A DNA stretch of 64,000 nt from SIG307 sp964545045 (GCA_964545045.1 CAZJEN010000014.1:14543-78542); one strand, 5' to 3'; counted from the first letter of the stretch, positions 27,382 through 36,254 are shown. Numbers and translations: made by a program. The notes: generated by a model from the letters alone, not told the origin.

Positions 27382-30300
27382 TTACTGTTTTTCTCCATAA
27401 TTTTTAAAACTGATATTCAAATCCGCCTTTCCCTTGATGCCGTCCACCATTCCCGAGGAGGTGTACTGCCACATGGAAAACTGATACGGATAATAAATGT
27501 CGTCTCCGTAATATGCATACCAGAAATCATAGTCCGAAAGCTGTGCCAGATCCAAATCCAAAATGGACCAACGGGTGTTGGCATACAGCATCGGCGTATA
27601 GCCCGCCGCCTTAATCTCCTCCAAAAACGCCTTTGCACAAGCGGTTCTGGTCTCTATGGAAAGGGCGTTGGCCCGTGCTGCCGCATAACTGGTAATCTCC
27701 TCTGTATCAAACACTACCGGCCAGGTAATGTCATAGCCCTTTAAACTATCAATGACAAATCTTGCCTCTTCCTTTGCTTCCTCTACCGTCTTTGCCTGGG
27801 TAAAGAAATACACTCCCACATCGATTCCCGCCGCCTTGGCGCCTTCGATGTTTTGCTTGAAGTACGGGTCCAGCTCACAGGTACCGTTGGTTCCCATACC
27901 ACGGAAGCCCAGACGGATAATTGCAAATTCCACGCCGTCCGCAGCTACCTTATTCCAATCAATCTTCTCCTGATATTTGGAAACATCCACACCCTTTAGG
28001 GATACCTTTTCACCGTTTTCCCAATAAGTATATTGTCCCGCAACATCCTTTACAAAACCTTCTGCCGTGTAATTATGCTTTGCGATTTCTTCACGTACAC
28101 GAACCAGGAGTCTTTCTCCCAAATCGCCGGTGATGAGAACACGCTCTTTGTCCGCCTCTTCTCTGGTAATGCCGCGAATCACGGAATCTCCCGCAAGATC
28201 TCCGAAGGTATCCTCCGCATACGCGTAGAAATTCAGAGAGGTCAGCTCATAGCCGCTTCCCTTCAGGGTAAGTCTGCCTGTCACCTTACCAAGATAGGTC
28301 TCTGCGGATACCACATAGGAATCAAACCGGATACTGTCCTGCTCCAGCGTATACACCAGCTCATGATCCGCATGCAGGATGTAATCCGACATTTCAAAGC
28401 TTCCTTCCGCTCGCGGTACGGAAAAGGTATACGGCACATCTCCTATCATTGTATCGATGATGAGACGGTCGCCGTCCTCCGTATAGGCTCCTACATCCGC
28501 CAGGAGCGCCAGGCTGGTCCCGTAATCCGGGATGAGATGCTCCTGAAGCGTCTTTACATCCAGCAAATGCAAGCCTTCCTTTGATGCATTTTCCGTATAT
28601 ACATACTGCTCTATTCCCAATCCGTTATGTACGCCTCTGACAAAGCACAGACTCTCCGGCACATCAAAGGAATACTCCCAGAAATACACTGCCTTTCCGG
28701 TCAGACTTTCCAGATAAATATACTGCGCCCCTTCCTCGGCTACCTCATTCGGATAGTAGGCCCGCAGTCCCTTTCCTTCCACACAAATATATTCTTTCCC
28801 GGACAGTTCGGCAACAAATGCCTGATAGCCCTCCGGAAGCTTACAGGACGCTGCATAGCCCTGCGGGTCCTCTAAGTATACCTTCTTTATCTCCGGCGGA
28901 ATATTCTCTGTTCCTTCTCCCTCGCTGTCACCGGATACGCCGAACACCTCCGCCACTCCCGGCATGCTCTTTTGCAGGAAACCGTCGACGGCTCCCTTCG
29001 CCTTTGAAAAGCCTTTGCCGACCGGTCCGGCAAACACATACAAAAGAACGGCAAGTACAAGAGCTCCGGCCACGTGTCCCAATACAATCCAAAGTGCACG
29101 CTTTTTCTTACCGATTGCTTTCTCCTCCGGAGTCCCGGCATTTTCTCCAGCAGTTTTTTTATCCGCCTTCTTAGTCTTCGTTGCTTTTCTTGCAGCTTCC
29201 GTCAGAGCTTTTGCCGAGACATCCTGCTTTTGCGCCTCCAGTGCCGCCGCATCCGCGATTTCTTCCTGCTTTTTGGAAAGAGCAGCCAACTCACTCTCCG
29301 ACAGTCCCGCCGCAGCCACATAATTAAAATAAATGCCGTAGCGGTTATTATAATGCTTGTAATACGGTGTAAATAAAAGCTCACCGTCCGCATCGGTTCC
29401 GGAAAGGAAGAACGCCACATCGCCCTCTGCCTTCACGAAATTCTTTTTGCAGTCCGCAAACCATTCCCGCACACTGACATTCTTCACAAGAACAGTTTCC
29501 CGGACAGATATCTTCTTGGTCGGTATGGTTACATTGACACCGGTCACCTCCGTAGTCATATCACTCTGACCGAGGCTGGCAGCCAACACAAACGGTCCGT
29601 AGGTTGCCGCCGCACTGTAAGAAGTGTCCGGCAACGGCCAAAGCATAATCTCCGGGAAGAACCGGAGGGTAATCTGCTGCTCCACGCCCCAGTTACGGTC
29701 CAGTAAAATATATCCCTTCTGTACCGCATAATCCGCCGTCTCACCGTTAACCTTCAGTTCAAAACGCTGCTTTGTCCAATCCGGCACACGGAACGCCATC
29801 GTGAAGTGCTTCTCCTCCGCCATAGTCAGCGTAAAGCTCACCGTATCAAAGTGATTTAAGTCTGTTTTCTGAATTAAATCAAGATTTAACTTCTCGTCAT
29901 GTAACGCAGAAGCCACGTATAAATTCACATACAAGCGATTTTCCCCGGTATGGTAAATCGCACTGTTCAGCTTCGTAAAGTTCTCCATGCCGGTTCCGGT
30001 ACAGCACCAGAAATGCTCAAACGGCTTGCTGTATACCTTAAAATATCCGGACGCCATCGGCTGGAAATACATGGTCATACCGGTCTCCGGATTCTGAGAA
30101 CCCAGCACTGCATTAAAGAAGGTTCGCTCATAGAAATCCATATACCGCTTTTCACCGGTCACAAAGAACAGCCCTTCCGCCAGCTTTAACATGTTGTGGG
30201 TATTACAGGTTTCGCAATTACAGCAGGTGCGTTCTTTTCCCAAGGTACCTGTCGCACGAAAATGTTCCCACTCGCTGTTGCCGCCGGTTACATAGGTATG

Positions 30301-31101
30301 ATGTTTCGTTACAATATCAAAAAAGGATTTTGCCGCATTCAAATAAAAGGCTTCCGATTCTCCCAAAGCAAAATACCGGTTCAACGCACCCAAAAACTTC
30401 GGAATGGTAGTATTTGCATGCTTCTGCGGCAATACATCTTCTCCCTCGGCAAGCTTTTGGAACAACCCAATCTCATCAAACTTTGCCGCCGCCTCAGCAA
30501 ACTCCTTCCGTCCGGTCTCTTTATACAATTCGTACATGCAGTCGTTCATACCGCCGTACTCAATCAAAAGCACACGTTCCCGCACCTCGTCGGTCCATTT
30601 TGCGGTACGCTCGTACACCCAGATACCGAGCTTTATGGCCAGCTCCAACGCCTGCGGACGACCTCCCAGCTGATATACGGAAAGCAATCCGGAAATCACC
30701 TTATGCATGGTATACCACGGCACCCAGGCCGGTTCGCCTCTTTCCAACCGGTCAAACAACTCCTCCGGAGAAGCAAACAAAAAACCGCTCTCCGCCTGAC
30801 ATGCCGAAAGCTCGCTTAATATGTAATTCAAACGTTCCTCAATATCCTTTGCCCCGGTAGCCGCATAAAGCTGCGCCAACGCAGTCATATAATGGCCCAG
30901 GGTATGTCCTGCGATTTCCGCATTTTCCCAGCCGCCCGGATAACGCTCCGCTTTCTTCGGAAGTCCCGCCGTTTCCCGGAATCCGGCCAACAACCGGTCC
31001 ATATCGATACTGCGCAGATATTCCTGTTCCTTCCGGAAGGCATTCTCCAACACCGGCTCACAAAGCTCTACTTTATTCAATGAAAAATTCCGAATAACCA
31101 T
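27382..31101 (-). CDS. GH127-like domain + membrane anchor + exported domain + GH25 muramidase
   Basis: 1239 residues. GH127-like domain at 1-600 with E297/C299 (ETC) and C366-C367 (FWCC). A short Lys/Ala-rich linker follows, then KKKR and one membrane helix (669-692), then an exported region (735-1010) homologous to that in the 20342-24442 protein. A complete GH25 lysozyme domain ends the chain (1037-1239), with DVSKYQ (D1039) and FDTEE (D1132, E1134), matching the known GH25 catalytic acids. The muramidase should act on the cell wall. The GH127 domain, lacking a signal peptide, should stay inside. It is the first gene of the operon behind the promoter at 31210-31238. The 3' end stops 16 bp before the next start. 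Confidence 0.85.
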   Translation of the reverse strand: MVIRNFSLNKVELCEPVLENAFRKEQEYLRSIDMDRLLAGFRETAGLPKKAERYPGGWENAEIAGHTLGHYMTALAQLYAATGAKDIEERLNYILSELSACQAESGFLFASPEELFDRLERGEPAWVPWYTMHKVISGLLSVYQLGGRPQALELAIKLGIWVYERTAKWTDEVRERVLLIEYGGMNDCMYELYKETGRKEFAEAAAKFDEIGLFQKLAEGEDVLPQKHANTTIPKFLGALNRYFALGESEAFYLNAAKSFFDIVTKHHTYVTGGNSEWEHFRATGTLGKERTCCNCETCNTHNMLKLAEGLFFVTGEKRYMDFYERTFFNAVLGSQNPETGMTMYFQPMASGYFKVYSKPFEHFWCCTGTGMENFTKLNSAIYHTGENRLYVNLYVASALHDEKLNLDLIQKTDLNHFDTVSFTLTMAEEKHFTMAFRVPDWTKQRFELKVNGETADYAVQKGYILLDRNWGVEQQITLRFFPEIMLWPLPDTSYSAAATYGPFVLAASLGQSDMTTEVTGVNVTIPTKKISVRETVLVKNVSVREWFADCKKNFVKAEGDVAFFLSGTDADGELLFTPYYKHYNNRYGIYFNYVAAAGLSESELAALSKKQEEIADAAALEAQKQDVSAKALTEAARKATKTKKADKKTAGENAGTPEEKAIGKKKRALWIVLGHVAGALVLAVLLYVFAGPVGKGFSKAKGAVDGFLQKSMPGVAEVFGVSGDSEGEGTENIPPEIKKVYLEDPQGYAASCKLPEGYQAFVAELSGKEYICVEGKGLRAYYPNEVAEEGAQYIYLESLTGKAVYFWEYSFDVPESLCFVRGVHNGLGIEQYVYTENASKEGLHLLDVKTLQEHLIPDYGTSLALLADVGAYTEDGDRLIIDTMIGDVPYTFSVPRAEGSFEMSDYILHADHELVYTLEQDSIRFDSYVVSAETYLGKVTGRLTLKGSGYELTSLNFYAYAEDTFGDLAGDSVIRGITREEADKERVLITGDLGERLLVRVREEIAKHNYTAEGFVKDVAGQYTYWENGEKVSLKGVDVSKYQEKIDWNKVAADGVEFAIIRLGFRGMGTNGTCELDPYFKQNIEGAKAAGIDVGVYFFTQAKTVEEAKEEARFVIDSLKGYDITWPVVFDTEEITSYAAARANALSIETRTACAKAFLEEIKAAGYTPMLYANTRWSILDLDLAQLSDYDFWYAYYGDDIYYPYQFSMWQYTSSGMVDGIKGKADLNISFKNYGEKQ

Positions 31102-31284
31102 CGCCGAACTCCTTTCTTCTTTCGAATATTACGGGAAATCCCGCACCCTAAAATCGATAAAATTCTGACAAAAATCTGACAACAGAGGGCACTTATCCAT
31201 GTTATCTATATTTTATCGAAAAAAGCCCCAAAAGTCAAGTCCGGCAGGCAAATTCCGCTCTTCCGTTTTGAAAAACAAAAGGAA
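31102..31284 (-). other. Leader and intergenic region of the GH127 operon
   Basis: No gene is seen. The stretch holds the operon promoter and a leader of about 100 bases. The leader contains a direct repeat (TTGTCAGA twice, about 31164-31184 on the minus strand) and a small palindrome (CGGGAAATCCCG at 31132-31143). Either could bind a regulator; neither matches an operator I know. Confidence 0.45.
31210..31238 (-). promoter_or_regulatory. Sigma-A promoter of the GH127-mutY-ispF operon
   Basis: Minus-strand TTGACT (31233-31238), 17 bases, TAAAAT (31210-31215): five of six matches to consensus in each box. It lies 109 bp upstream of the first GH127 gene. Confidence 0.8.
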
Positions 31285-31323
31285 AGAGACAGACTTCCCC
31301 CTTGGATAGGAAAATCTGTCTCT
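31285..31323 (-). terminator. Terminator of xylulokinase gene
   Basis: Nine-base perfect stem (AGAGACAGA at 31285-31293 with TCTGTCTCT at 31315-31323) followed on the minus strand by a broken uridine run. It separates xylulokinase transcription from the GH127 operon promoter. Confidence 0.7.
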
Positions 31324-31396
31324 CATGCAATCATCTGTTAAAACACACGGATGTAACTCCGTTAATCCGTCTTTTCAGTTCCACTGCCCTTAGGAA

Positions 31397-32872
31397 CTAA
31401 ACGGTTGCTACTGCGTCGAAGCTCTCCTTTAATGCCGGGTAAAGCTTCTTGAATACCTGATACCTTGCCTCGTACTTTGCTACAAGCTCCGGATCCGGCT
31501 CGGTGGTATCCACAACAGTGATGAACTTGTCAGCAGCCTCTTCTACGGAAGCGTACTCACCGCAGCCTACTGCCGCAAGGATAGCTCCGCCGTAGCCCGG
31601 GCCCTCTTCGCTGTTGATGATGTCTACCTTTACATTCATGATGTTGGCCAGCATCTTTCTCCAAAGCGGGCTCTTTGCGCCGCCGCCGGTTGCACGGATG
31701 CGGTCAATCTTTACACCGAGGCTTCTTGCGATTTCAAGGGAATCACGAAGTGCATAGGTAACACCCTCAAGTACAGCCTGAGTCATGTCTGCTCTGGTGG
31801 AATCCATGGTAAGACCGATGAAGCAGCCTCTTGCGTTCGGGTTGTTGTGCGGGGTTCTCTCACCCATTAAGTACGGCAGGTAATAAACGTGGTTCTCACC
31901 GAGGGTGGTGATTGCCTTCTGCTCCTCTGCGTAATTCTTGGTGCCGATGATTTCGTCCATCCACCACTTATTGGAGGATGCTGCGGAAAGCATACAGCCC
32001 ATGAGGTGGAACTTACCGTTTGCATGAGCAAACATATGTAAAGCGTTCTGATCGTCTACTGCGAACTTGTCACATGCGATAAATACCGTACCGGAGGTAC
32101 CCAGGGAAACGATACACATACCGTCCTTGGTGGTACCGGTACCGATTGCACCTGCTGCGTTGTCGCCTGCACCTGCGATAATCTTAACATCGGTAGAGAA
32201 ACCGAGACGCTCTGCCATTGCCGGGGTCAGGGTACCTACTACATCAAAGCTGTCGTAAATCTTAGCCAGCTGCTCTTCCTTGATACCGCAAATCTCAAGC
32301 ATTTCCTTGGACCAGCACTTGTGCTCAACGTCCATCAAAAGCATACCTGCAGCATCGGAAGCATCGGTGCAATGTACACCGGAAAGAAGGTATGCAAGGT
32401 AGTCCTTCGGAAGCATAATCTTCTTAATCTTTGCAAAGTTATCCGGCTCGTTCTTCTTCACCCAGAGAATCTTCGGAGCGGTGAAACCGGTCAATGCCAT
32501 ATTAGCGGTGTAAGAGGAAATCTTCTCACGACCGATGGTCTTGTTGAGGTAATCACACTCTTCCTGGGTTCTGCCGTCGTTCCAAAGGATAGCCGGACGA
32601 ATTACCTTATCGTTCTCATCTAAGATAACAAGACCGTGCATCTGTCCGCCGAAGCTGATACCGGCTAACTTGCTCTTGTCGAGACCGTCAAAAATCTCTG
32701 CAATACCGCTCTCAAAGCCTGCGAACCAATCCTCCGGATTCTGCTCGGACCAGCCCGGCTTCGGGAAGGACAAACCGTACTCACGGCTTGCGGTCTTCAC
32801 AATCTTACCGTCACTCTCCATCAGCACAAGCTTAACGGAGGAGGTACCTAAATCTACGCCTAAATAATACAT
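31397..32872 (-). CDS. xylB: Xylulokinase (FGGY carbohydrate kinase)
   Basis: A 491-residue FGGY-family sugar kinase. The N-terminal phosphate loop is LGVDLGTSSVKLVLM, GGQMHGLV (about 75-82) matches the xylulokinase-specific substrate motif, and the second ATP domain has GAGDNAAGAIG and TGGGAKSP. It phosphorylates D-xylulose to xylulose-5-phosphate in the cytoplasm. It appears to be a single-gene unit with its own promoter and terminator, and no xylose isomerase or transporter is beside it. Regulation by a xylose repressor would be usual, but no operator was recognised. Confidence 0.94.
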   Translation of the reverse strand: MYYLGVDLGTSSVKLVLMESDGKIVKTASREYGLSFPKPGWSEQNPEDWFAGFESGIAEIFDGLDKSKLAGISFGGQMHGLVILDENDKVIRPAILWNDGRTQEECDYLNKTIGREKISSYTANMALTGFTAPKILWVKKNEPDNFAKIKKIMLPKDYLAYLLSGVHCTDASDAAGMLLMDVEHKCWSKEMLEICGIKEEQLAKIYDSFDVVGTLTPAMAERLGFSTDVKIIAGAGDNAAGAIGTGTTKDGMCIVSLGTSGTVFIACDKFAVDDQNALHMFAHANGKFHLMGCMLSAASSNKWWMDEIIGTKNYAEEQKAITTLGENHVYYLPYLMGERTPHNNPNARGCFIGLTMDSTRADMTQAVLEGVTYALRDSLEIARSLGVKIDRIRATGGGAKSPLWRKMLANIMNVKVDIINSEEGPGYGGAILAAVGCGEYASVEEAADKFITVVDTTEPDPELVAKYEARYQVFKKLYPALKESFDAVATV

Positions 32873-32930
32873 TTCTTTCTCCTTTCTTCGCCCTTGCGTT
32901 TCTATCTTTTACGCAAAGCACCTTAGTTTA

Positions 32931-32959
32931 ATAATACCAATGAAGAAGGGGACTGTCAA
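32931..32959 (-). promoter_or_regulatory. Sigma-A promoter of xylB
   Basis: Minus-strand TTGACA (32954-32959, perfect), 17 bases, TATTAT (32931-32936). The -35 box overlaps the last codons of the MutS-like gene at 32956. Confidence 0.8.
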
Positions 32960-34554
32960 TGATTTTTTCTCAACACCTCGTCATATAAATCCAACCCATA
33001 GCTGGTCAGCTCCGGCTCCTGCTCAATCATGCGGTAGGTACGCTCTCCGTCCTCCTTACGCTCTGCGGAAAGGAACATGGCATGCTCCGGCTGTTTCGCA
33101 TAACAGCTCTGGGCGAAGGCCAGCAAATGGGTTACCATCATCACCCGCACACCGCGCTCGTAAAGGGCCGTGGTAATGTCCTCCGCAATGATGGAGCCTT
33201 CCTTCTCCGTGGTGGTAGCAAAGGATTCGTTTAAGAACAGTACGGAATCCTTGGTCAGGTTGTCGATGATACGGTCCATTCTGCCCAGCTCCTCGTCCAG
33301 ACGACCGCTGTTCATGGCACTGTCCTCACGACGGGTAAAGTGGGTAAACACCCTGCTGTACAATCCGCTGGCAAAGCTCTTTGCCGGAACAAACAAGCCG
33401 CACTGCAGCATAATCTGGGCAATCCCGATGCTGCGGAGGTAGGTGGACTTACCGCCCTGGTTGGCACCGGTTACCACCAGCAAATGCTTATCGTTTGCAC
33501 ACAAGGAATTATCTACCGGACAACGCAAGGTATTGATGGCCAGACTCAGCTCCACCAGACCTTCAAACCGGATATCCTTCCGGTCGATAATTTCCGGGAA
33601 ACAGATGTCCACATTCATCCGCTTCATTCTGCGGTATAAATTGGCTGCACCCATTAAGAACGCCGCCTGGGAATGGAGCTTCTGGAAAAAGTTCGCCTGC
33701 TCTTCCAGAAAGGCTTCAAAGTGACGCATGATGCCGCCCAGGACCGCATTTTTTATATCATAAATATCCTGCAACAGATTTTGGTTTTCGCCCTCAAATA
33801 CCAGCTCCTCCACCGTAAATAACTGCTTACAAAACTTTCCGAACCGGTCCACGGCAGTTTTCAAAAAGCTCAAATCGATTTTATTGGATACCCGGATATC
33901 GGTCAGTGTCATGGAGGACATAAAAAGCCCCGGTCCCAAAGATGCCTGCACATCAATGATTCCGTCCGTCAGGGTGGAACGCAAATCCTTTACCACCTTT
34001 TCCAGACCAATCATAAAGTCCGAGGAATACTCATCAAAAAACGTATCCTTAAAAGCCTGCATTTCCGGGGTAACAAAGTGAAGGCTCCAACGCTGCAGGC
34101 TCTCGCTTACCCGAGTCAAATGATGCACCATACACTCCAGATATTCGATATTTGCCACATTGCGCCGTCCCAAATCCGTGCCGCTGCCGTAGCCCTGTTT
34201 TTTCTTCGCCATGGCGTATTTGTTGATATCCTCCACAGCGGCTTTGATTCTGGAATAAAACTCCTCCATCCGGTCGTAGTTGGAAATGGCTTCCTTTACC
34301 ATCTGCTGACGGTAATGTACCTCTTCCGGCGTTGTAAGCGGTGTCAGCATGACACGCTGCATCATGGCCATAATCTCATGATTCCGCTCCCCTGCTACCT
34401 GCACGGTTTTTCCGGACTGGGCTTCTTCATCGTAAAGAGATGCCGCTGCACGGAACAAAATATGTAAATTTAAGTCCTTTATGATTTCTTCCCGGTCAAA
34501 ATAGAATTTGTCTTTTCCCCATTCTCTGTCGGGATACAATAACGTTACCTTCAT
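32956..34554 (-). CDS. MutS-family ATPase, short form (first of a tandem pair)
   Basis: A 532-residue protein with MutS core/clamp-like helices (about 50-330) and a C-terminal MutS ABC-type ATPase: Walker A GANQGGKSTYLRS (about 358-370), a signature region RREDSAMNSGRLDEELGRMD, and a Walker B strand SVLFLNESFATTT. The usual DE at the end of Walker B reads NE here. There is no mismatch-reading domain I and no Smr nuclease domain, so it is neither classical MutS nor MutS2. Its ATG overlaps the stop of the upstream paralogue (ATGA). Function unknown; a heterodimer with its neighbour is plausible. Confidence 0.85.
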   Translation of the reverse strand: MKVTLLYPDREWGKDKFYFDREEIIKDLNLHILFRAAASLYDEEAQSGKTVQVAGERNHEIMAMMQRVMLTPLTTPEEVHYRQQMVKEAISNYDRMEEFYSRIKAAVEDINKYAMAKKKQGYGSGTDLGRRNVANIEYLECMVHHLTRVSESLQRWSLHFVTPEMQAFKDTFFDEYSSDFMIGLEKVVKDLRSTLTDGIIDVQASLGPGLFMSSMTLTDIRVSNKIDLSFLKTAVDRFGKFCKQLFTVEELVFEGENQNLLQDIYDIKNAVLGGIMRHFEAFLEEQANFFQKLHSQAAFLMGAANLYRRMKRMNVDICFPEIIDRKDIRFEGLVELSLAINTLRCPVDNSLCANDKHLLVVTGANQGGKSTYLRSIGIAQIMLQCGLFVPAKSFASGLYSRVFTHFTRREDSAMNSGRLDEELGRMDRIIDNLTKDSVLFLNESFATTTEKEGSIIAEDITTALYERGVRVMMVTHLLAFAQSCYAKQPEHAMFLSAERKEDGERTYRMIEQEPELTSYGLDLYDEVLRKNH

Positions 34555-36116
34555 TTTGTAAGCCCTCCCTCATCCAGTCGTTTGCACAATTCCTCATAGC
34601 CCAGGTGATGCTTATCCACAATATCGCCGGCATAGCCCACACCCTCCGCTTCTTTTCTCGCAACACGGAAGGTGCGCTTCTTGTGGTCCTTCTCATCCGC
34701 CAAAGCTACCAGGCTTGCCACATCGTCACCGGCCTTGGAAAGCTCCGCAATGTGGGTGACATATACACCGAGACAGCCCTGATCCGCAAAGTGACGGATG
34801 ACTCTCTGTCCCATAACAAAAGCATCGTAGGTTGCCGCCGTGGTGAACAACTCATTCAGAATGATAAAGCTGTTTCCCTGCTTTTCCTGCATCATCGGCT
34901 TTAGGCGTACCAGCTCCTCCTGCAGCTTACCCCGGCCGCTCTCCAAGCTTTCCTCCACGGAAAAGTGAGTCAAAAGATTCTCAAAGAACGGTAATACCGC
35001 CGATTCCGCCGGTGCCGTAAGTCCCATCATGGCAAAATATACCAGCTGTCCTAAGCTTCTTGCAAAGGTGGTTTTTCCGCCCTGGTTCGGTCCGGTTACT
35101 ACAAAGAATTTTTCTCCTTCTCTGTACTGCACGGAGTTGCTGACAACCTCCAAATCCGCAAAGCGGTTCTTTCTGGCCAGCGCCAAATCGTACACCTCAT
35201 GGGCTACAAAGGCACTGCCGCCGTTTTGTACCTTCGGCTCACAGAATACGCAGCCTCTGGCTTCCATATCCTTCTGGAACATGGAGTAGGCCAGATAATA
35301 CTGTACCTCCTCCTCCACACGATACATCTTTTCTTCGATAATCTCCGCAAACTTTTTGTAGAACTTCTCCAGCTCCTTAAAGAAATCCGGACGTTTCTTC
35401 CGGTACATACGAACAATTTCCGATTCCAAAAAGCCCAATTCCTCGTTTGCCAAAAAAGGACTGGCAATCAAATAGTCATACAGAATCCCGTCCGAAGTCG
35501 TCCGATCGGAAAACTTCTGCGGAAACAGTCTCTTTAAATGATCGAAATAATACAGCTCTCTCTGCTGGGTTCTTACCTTTAATTTGGTTCCGTCAATACT
35601 TAACTCGAATCGGAGTGTGGACAGCATCCCCTTTATTTTTTCTTTTTCCTTGCGACACTCTTCCCACAGCTTTTTGCCGCAAATCTCCTCTACAAAACCG
35701 AGAAGATCCGCAAGTCCCTTTGCCTCCGGCTTTGCACCTGCAAGGGTTTCCCGAAGCAACTCCACGCCGTCCGTAAACTCGCTGACCGCATTGAACCAGT
35801 ACATCTGATACTGCTGCTTATTCTCCGCCTTTTCGTGAAGATCCTTATATTTTCTCGTCTCCCTCATCTTAAACGAAAACGTGTCCAACGACTTTTCCAG
35901 ATGCTTTCCTCTGATTTCCCGGTAAATCGCCTGGCGATAGCACACCGTTTCGTAATCCTTCGGCAGCCGGTAATACAGCTTCCGAATCTCATAATCATCT
36001 ACATTGTTCTGCAATTCCCTGACAATCTGATTGAGATTAAGGTCGATAAAAAACTCCGGCATCCCCGAGCTTTCCACGTCTTCCGTAAACTCACATTCCA
36101 ATAAACCCGAATACAT
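34551..36116 (-). CDS. MutS-family ATPase, short form (second of a tandem pair)
   Basis: A 521-residue paralogue of the 32956-34554 protein. Helical core followed by an ATPase with Walker A GPNQGGKTTFARS (about 338-350), a signature EESLESGRGKLQEEL and Walker B-like FIILNELFTTAATYD, again with Asn in place of the usual Asp. Mismatch-binding and Smr domains are missing. It has a strong promoter in a hairpin just upstream and shares a transcript with the second gene. Expected in the cytoplasm, acting on DNA or another branched nucleic acid; the true substrate is not known to me. Confidence 0.85.
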   Translation of the reverse strand: MYSGLLECEFTEDVESSGMPEFFIDLNLNQIVRELQNNVDDYEIRKLYYRLPKDYETVCYRQAIYREIRGKHLEKSLDTFSFKMRETRKYKDLHEKAENKQQYQMYWFNAVSEFTDGVELLRETLAGAKPEAKGLADLLGFVEEICGKKLWEECRKEKEKIKGMLSTLRFELSIDGTKLKVRTQQRELYYFDHLKRLFPQKFSDRTTSDGILYDYLIASPFLANEELGFLESEIVRMYRKKRPDFFKELEKFYKKFAEIIEEKMYRVEEEVQYYLAYSMFQKDMEARGCVFCEPKVQNGGSAFVAHEVYDLALARKNRFADLEVVSNSVQYREGEKFFVVTGPNQGGKTTFARSLGQLVYFAMMGLTAPAESAVLPFFENLLTHFSVEESLESGRGKLQEELVRLKPMMQEKQGNSFIILNELFTTAATYDAFVMGQRVIRHFADQGCLGVYVTHIAELSKAGDDVASLVALADEKDHKKRTFRVARKEAEGVGYAGDIVDKHHLGYEELCKRLDEGGLTK

Positions 36117-36153
36117 AAATACCTCCCATTCACACGAATTTCAGTTCATTTTC

Positions 36154-36182
36154 AGTATAAAATTTCCCCGGTGCCATGTCAA
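36154..36182 (-). promoter_or_regulatory. Near-consensus promoter of the MutS-like pair
   Basis: Minus-strand TTGACA (36177-36182, perfect), 17 bases, TATACT (36154-36159). The -35 hexamer lies mainly in the loop, and the spacer in one arm, of the hairpin at 36162-36197. Confidence 0.82.
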
Positions 36183-36197
36183 TAACACCGGGGAAAT
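36162..36197 (-). terminator. Terminator hairpin after the helicase gene
   Basis: Perfect 12-bp stem (ATTTCCCCGGTG at 36162-36173 with CACCGGGGAAAT at 36186-36197), 12-base loop. On the minus strand it is followed by TTTATA. It should end the long envelope operon, and it overlaps the next promoter. Confidence 0.75.
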
Positions 36198-36254
36198 ATT
36201 AACAATCTGTTCTATTTTTGTACATATATTGCAAAACATTTTCTATGGTTTTCG

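Noticed and set aside
20342..31101. Possible sequencing artefact joining separate genes into giant proteins
   Set aside because: Frames are open throughout, three paralogues share the same N-terminal domain, and two share the exported domain, so fusion by error is unlikely.
32956..36116. Classical mutS or mutS2 genes
   Set aside because: Both lack domain I and the Smr domain and are too short (532 and 521 residues).
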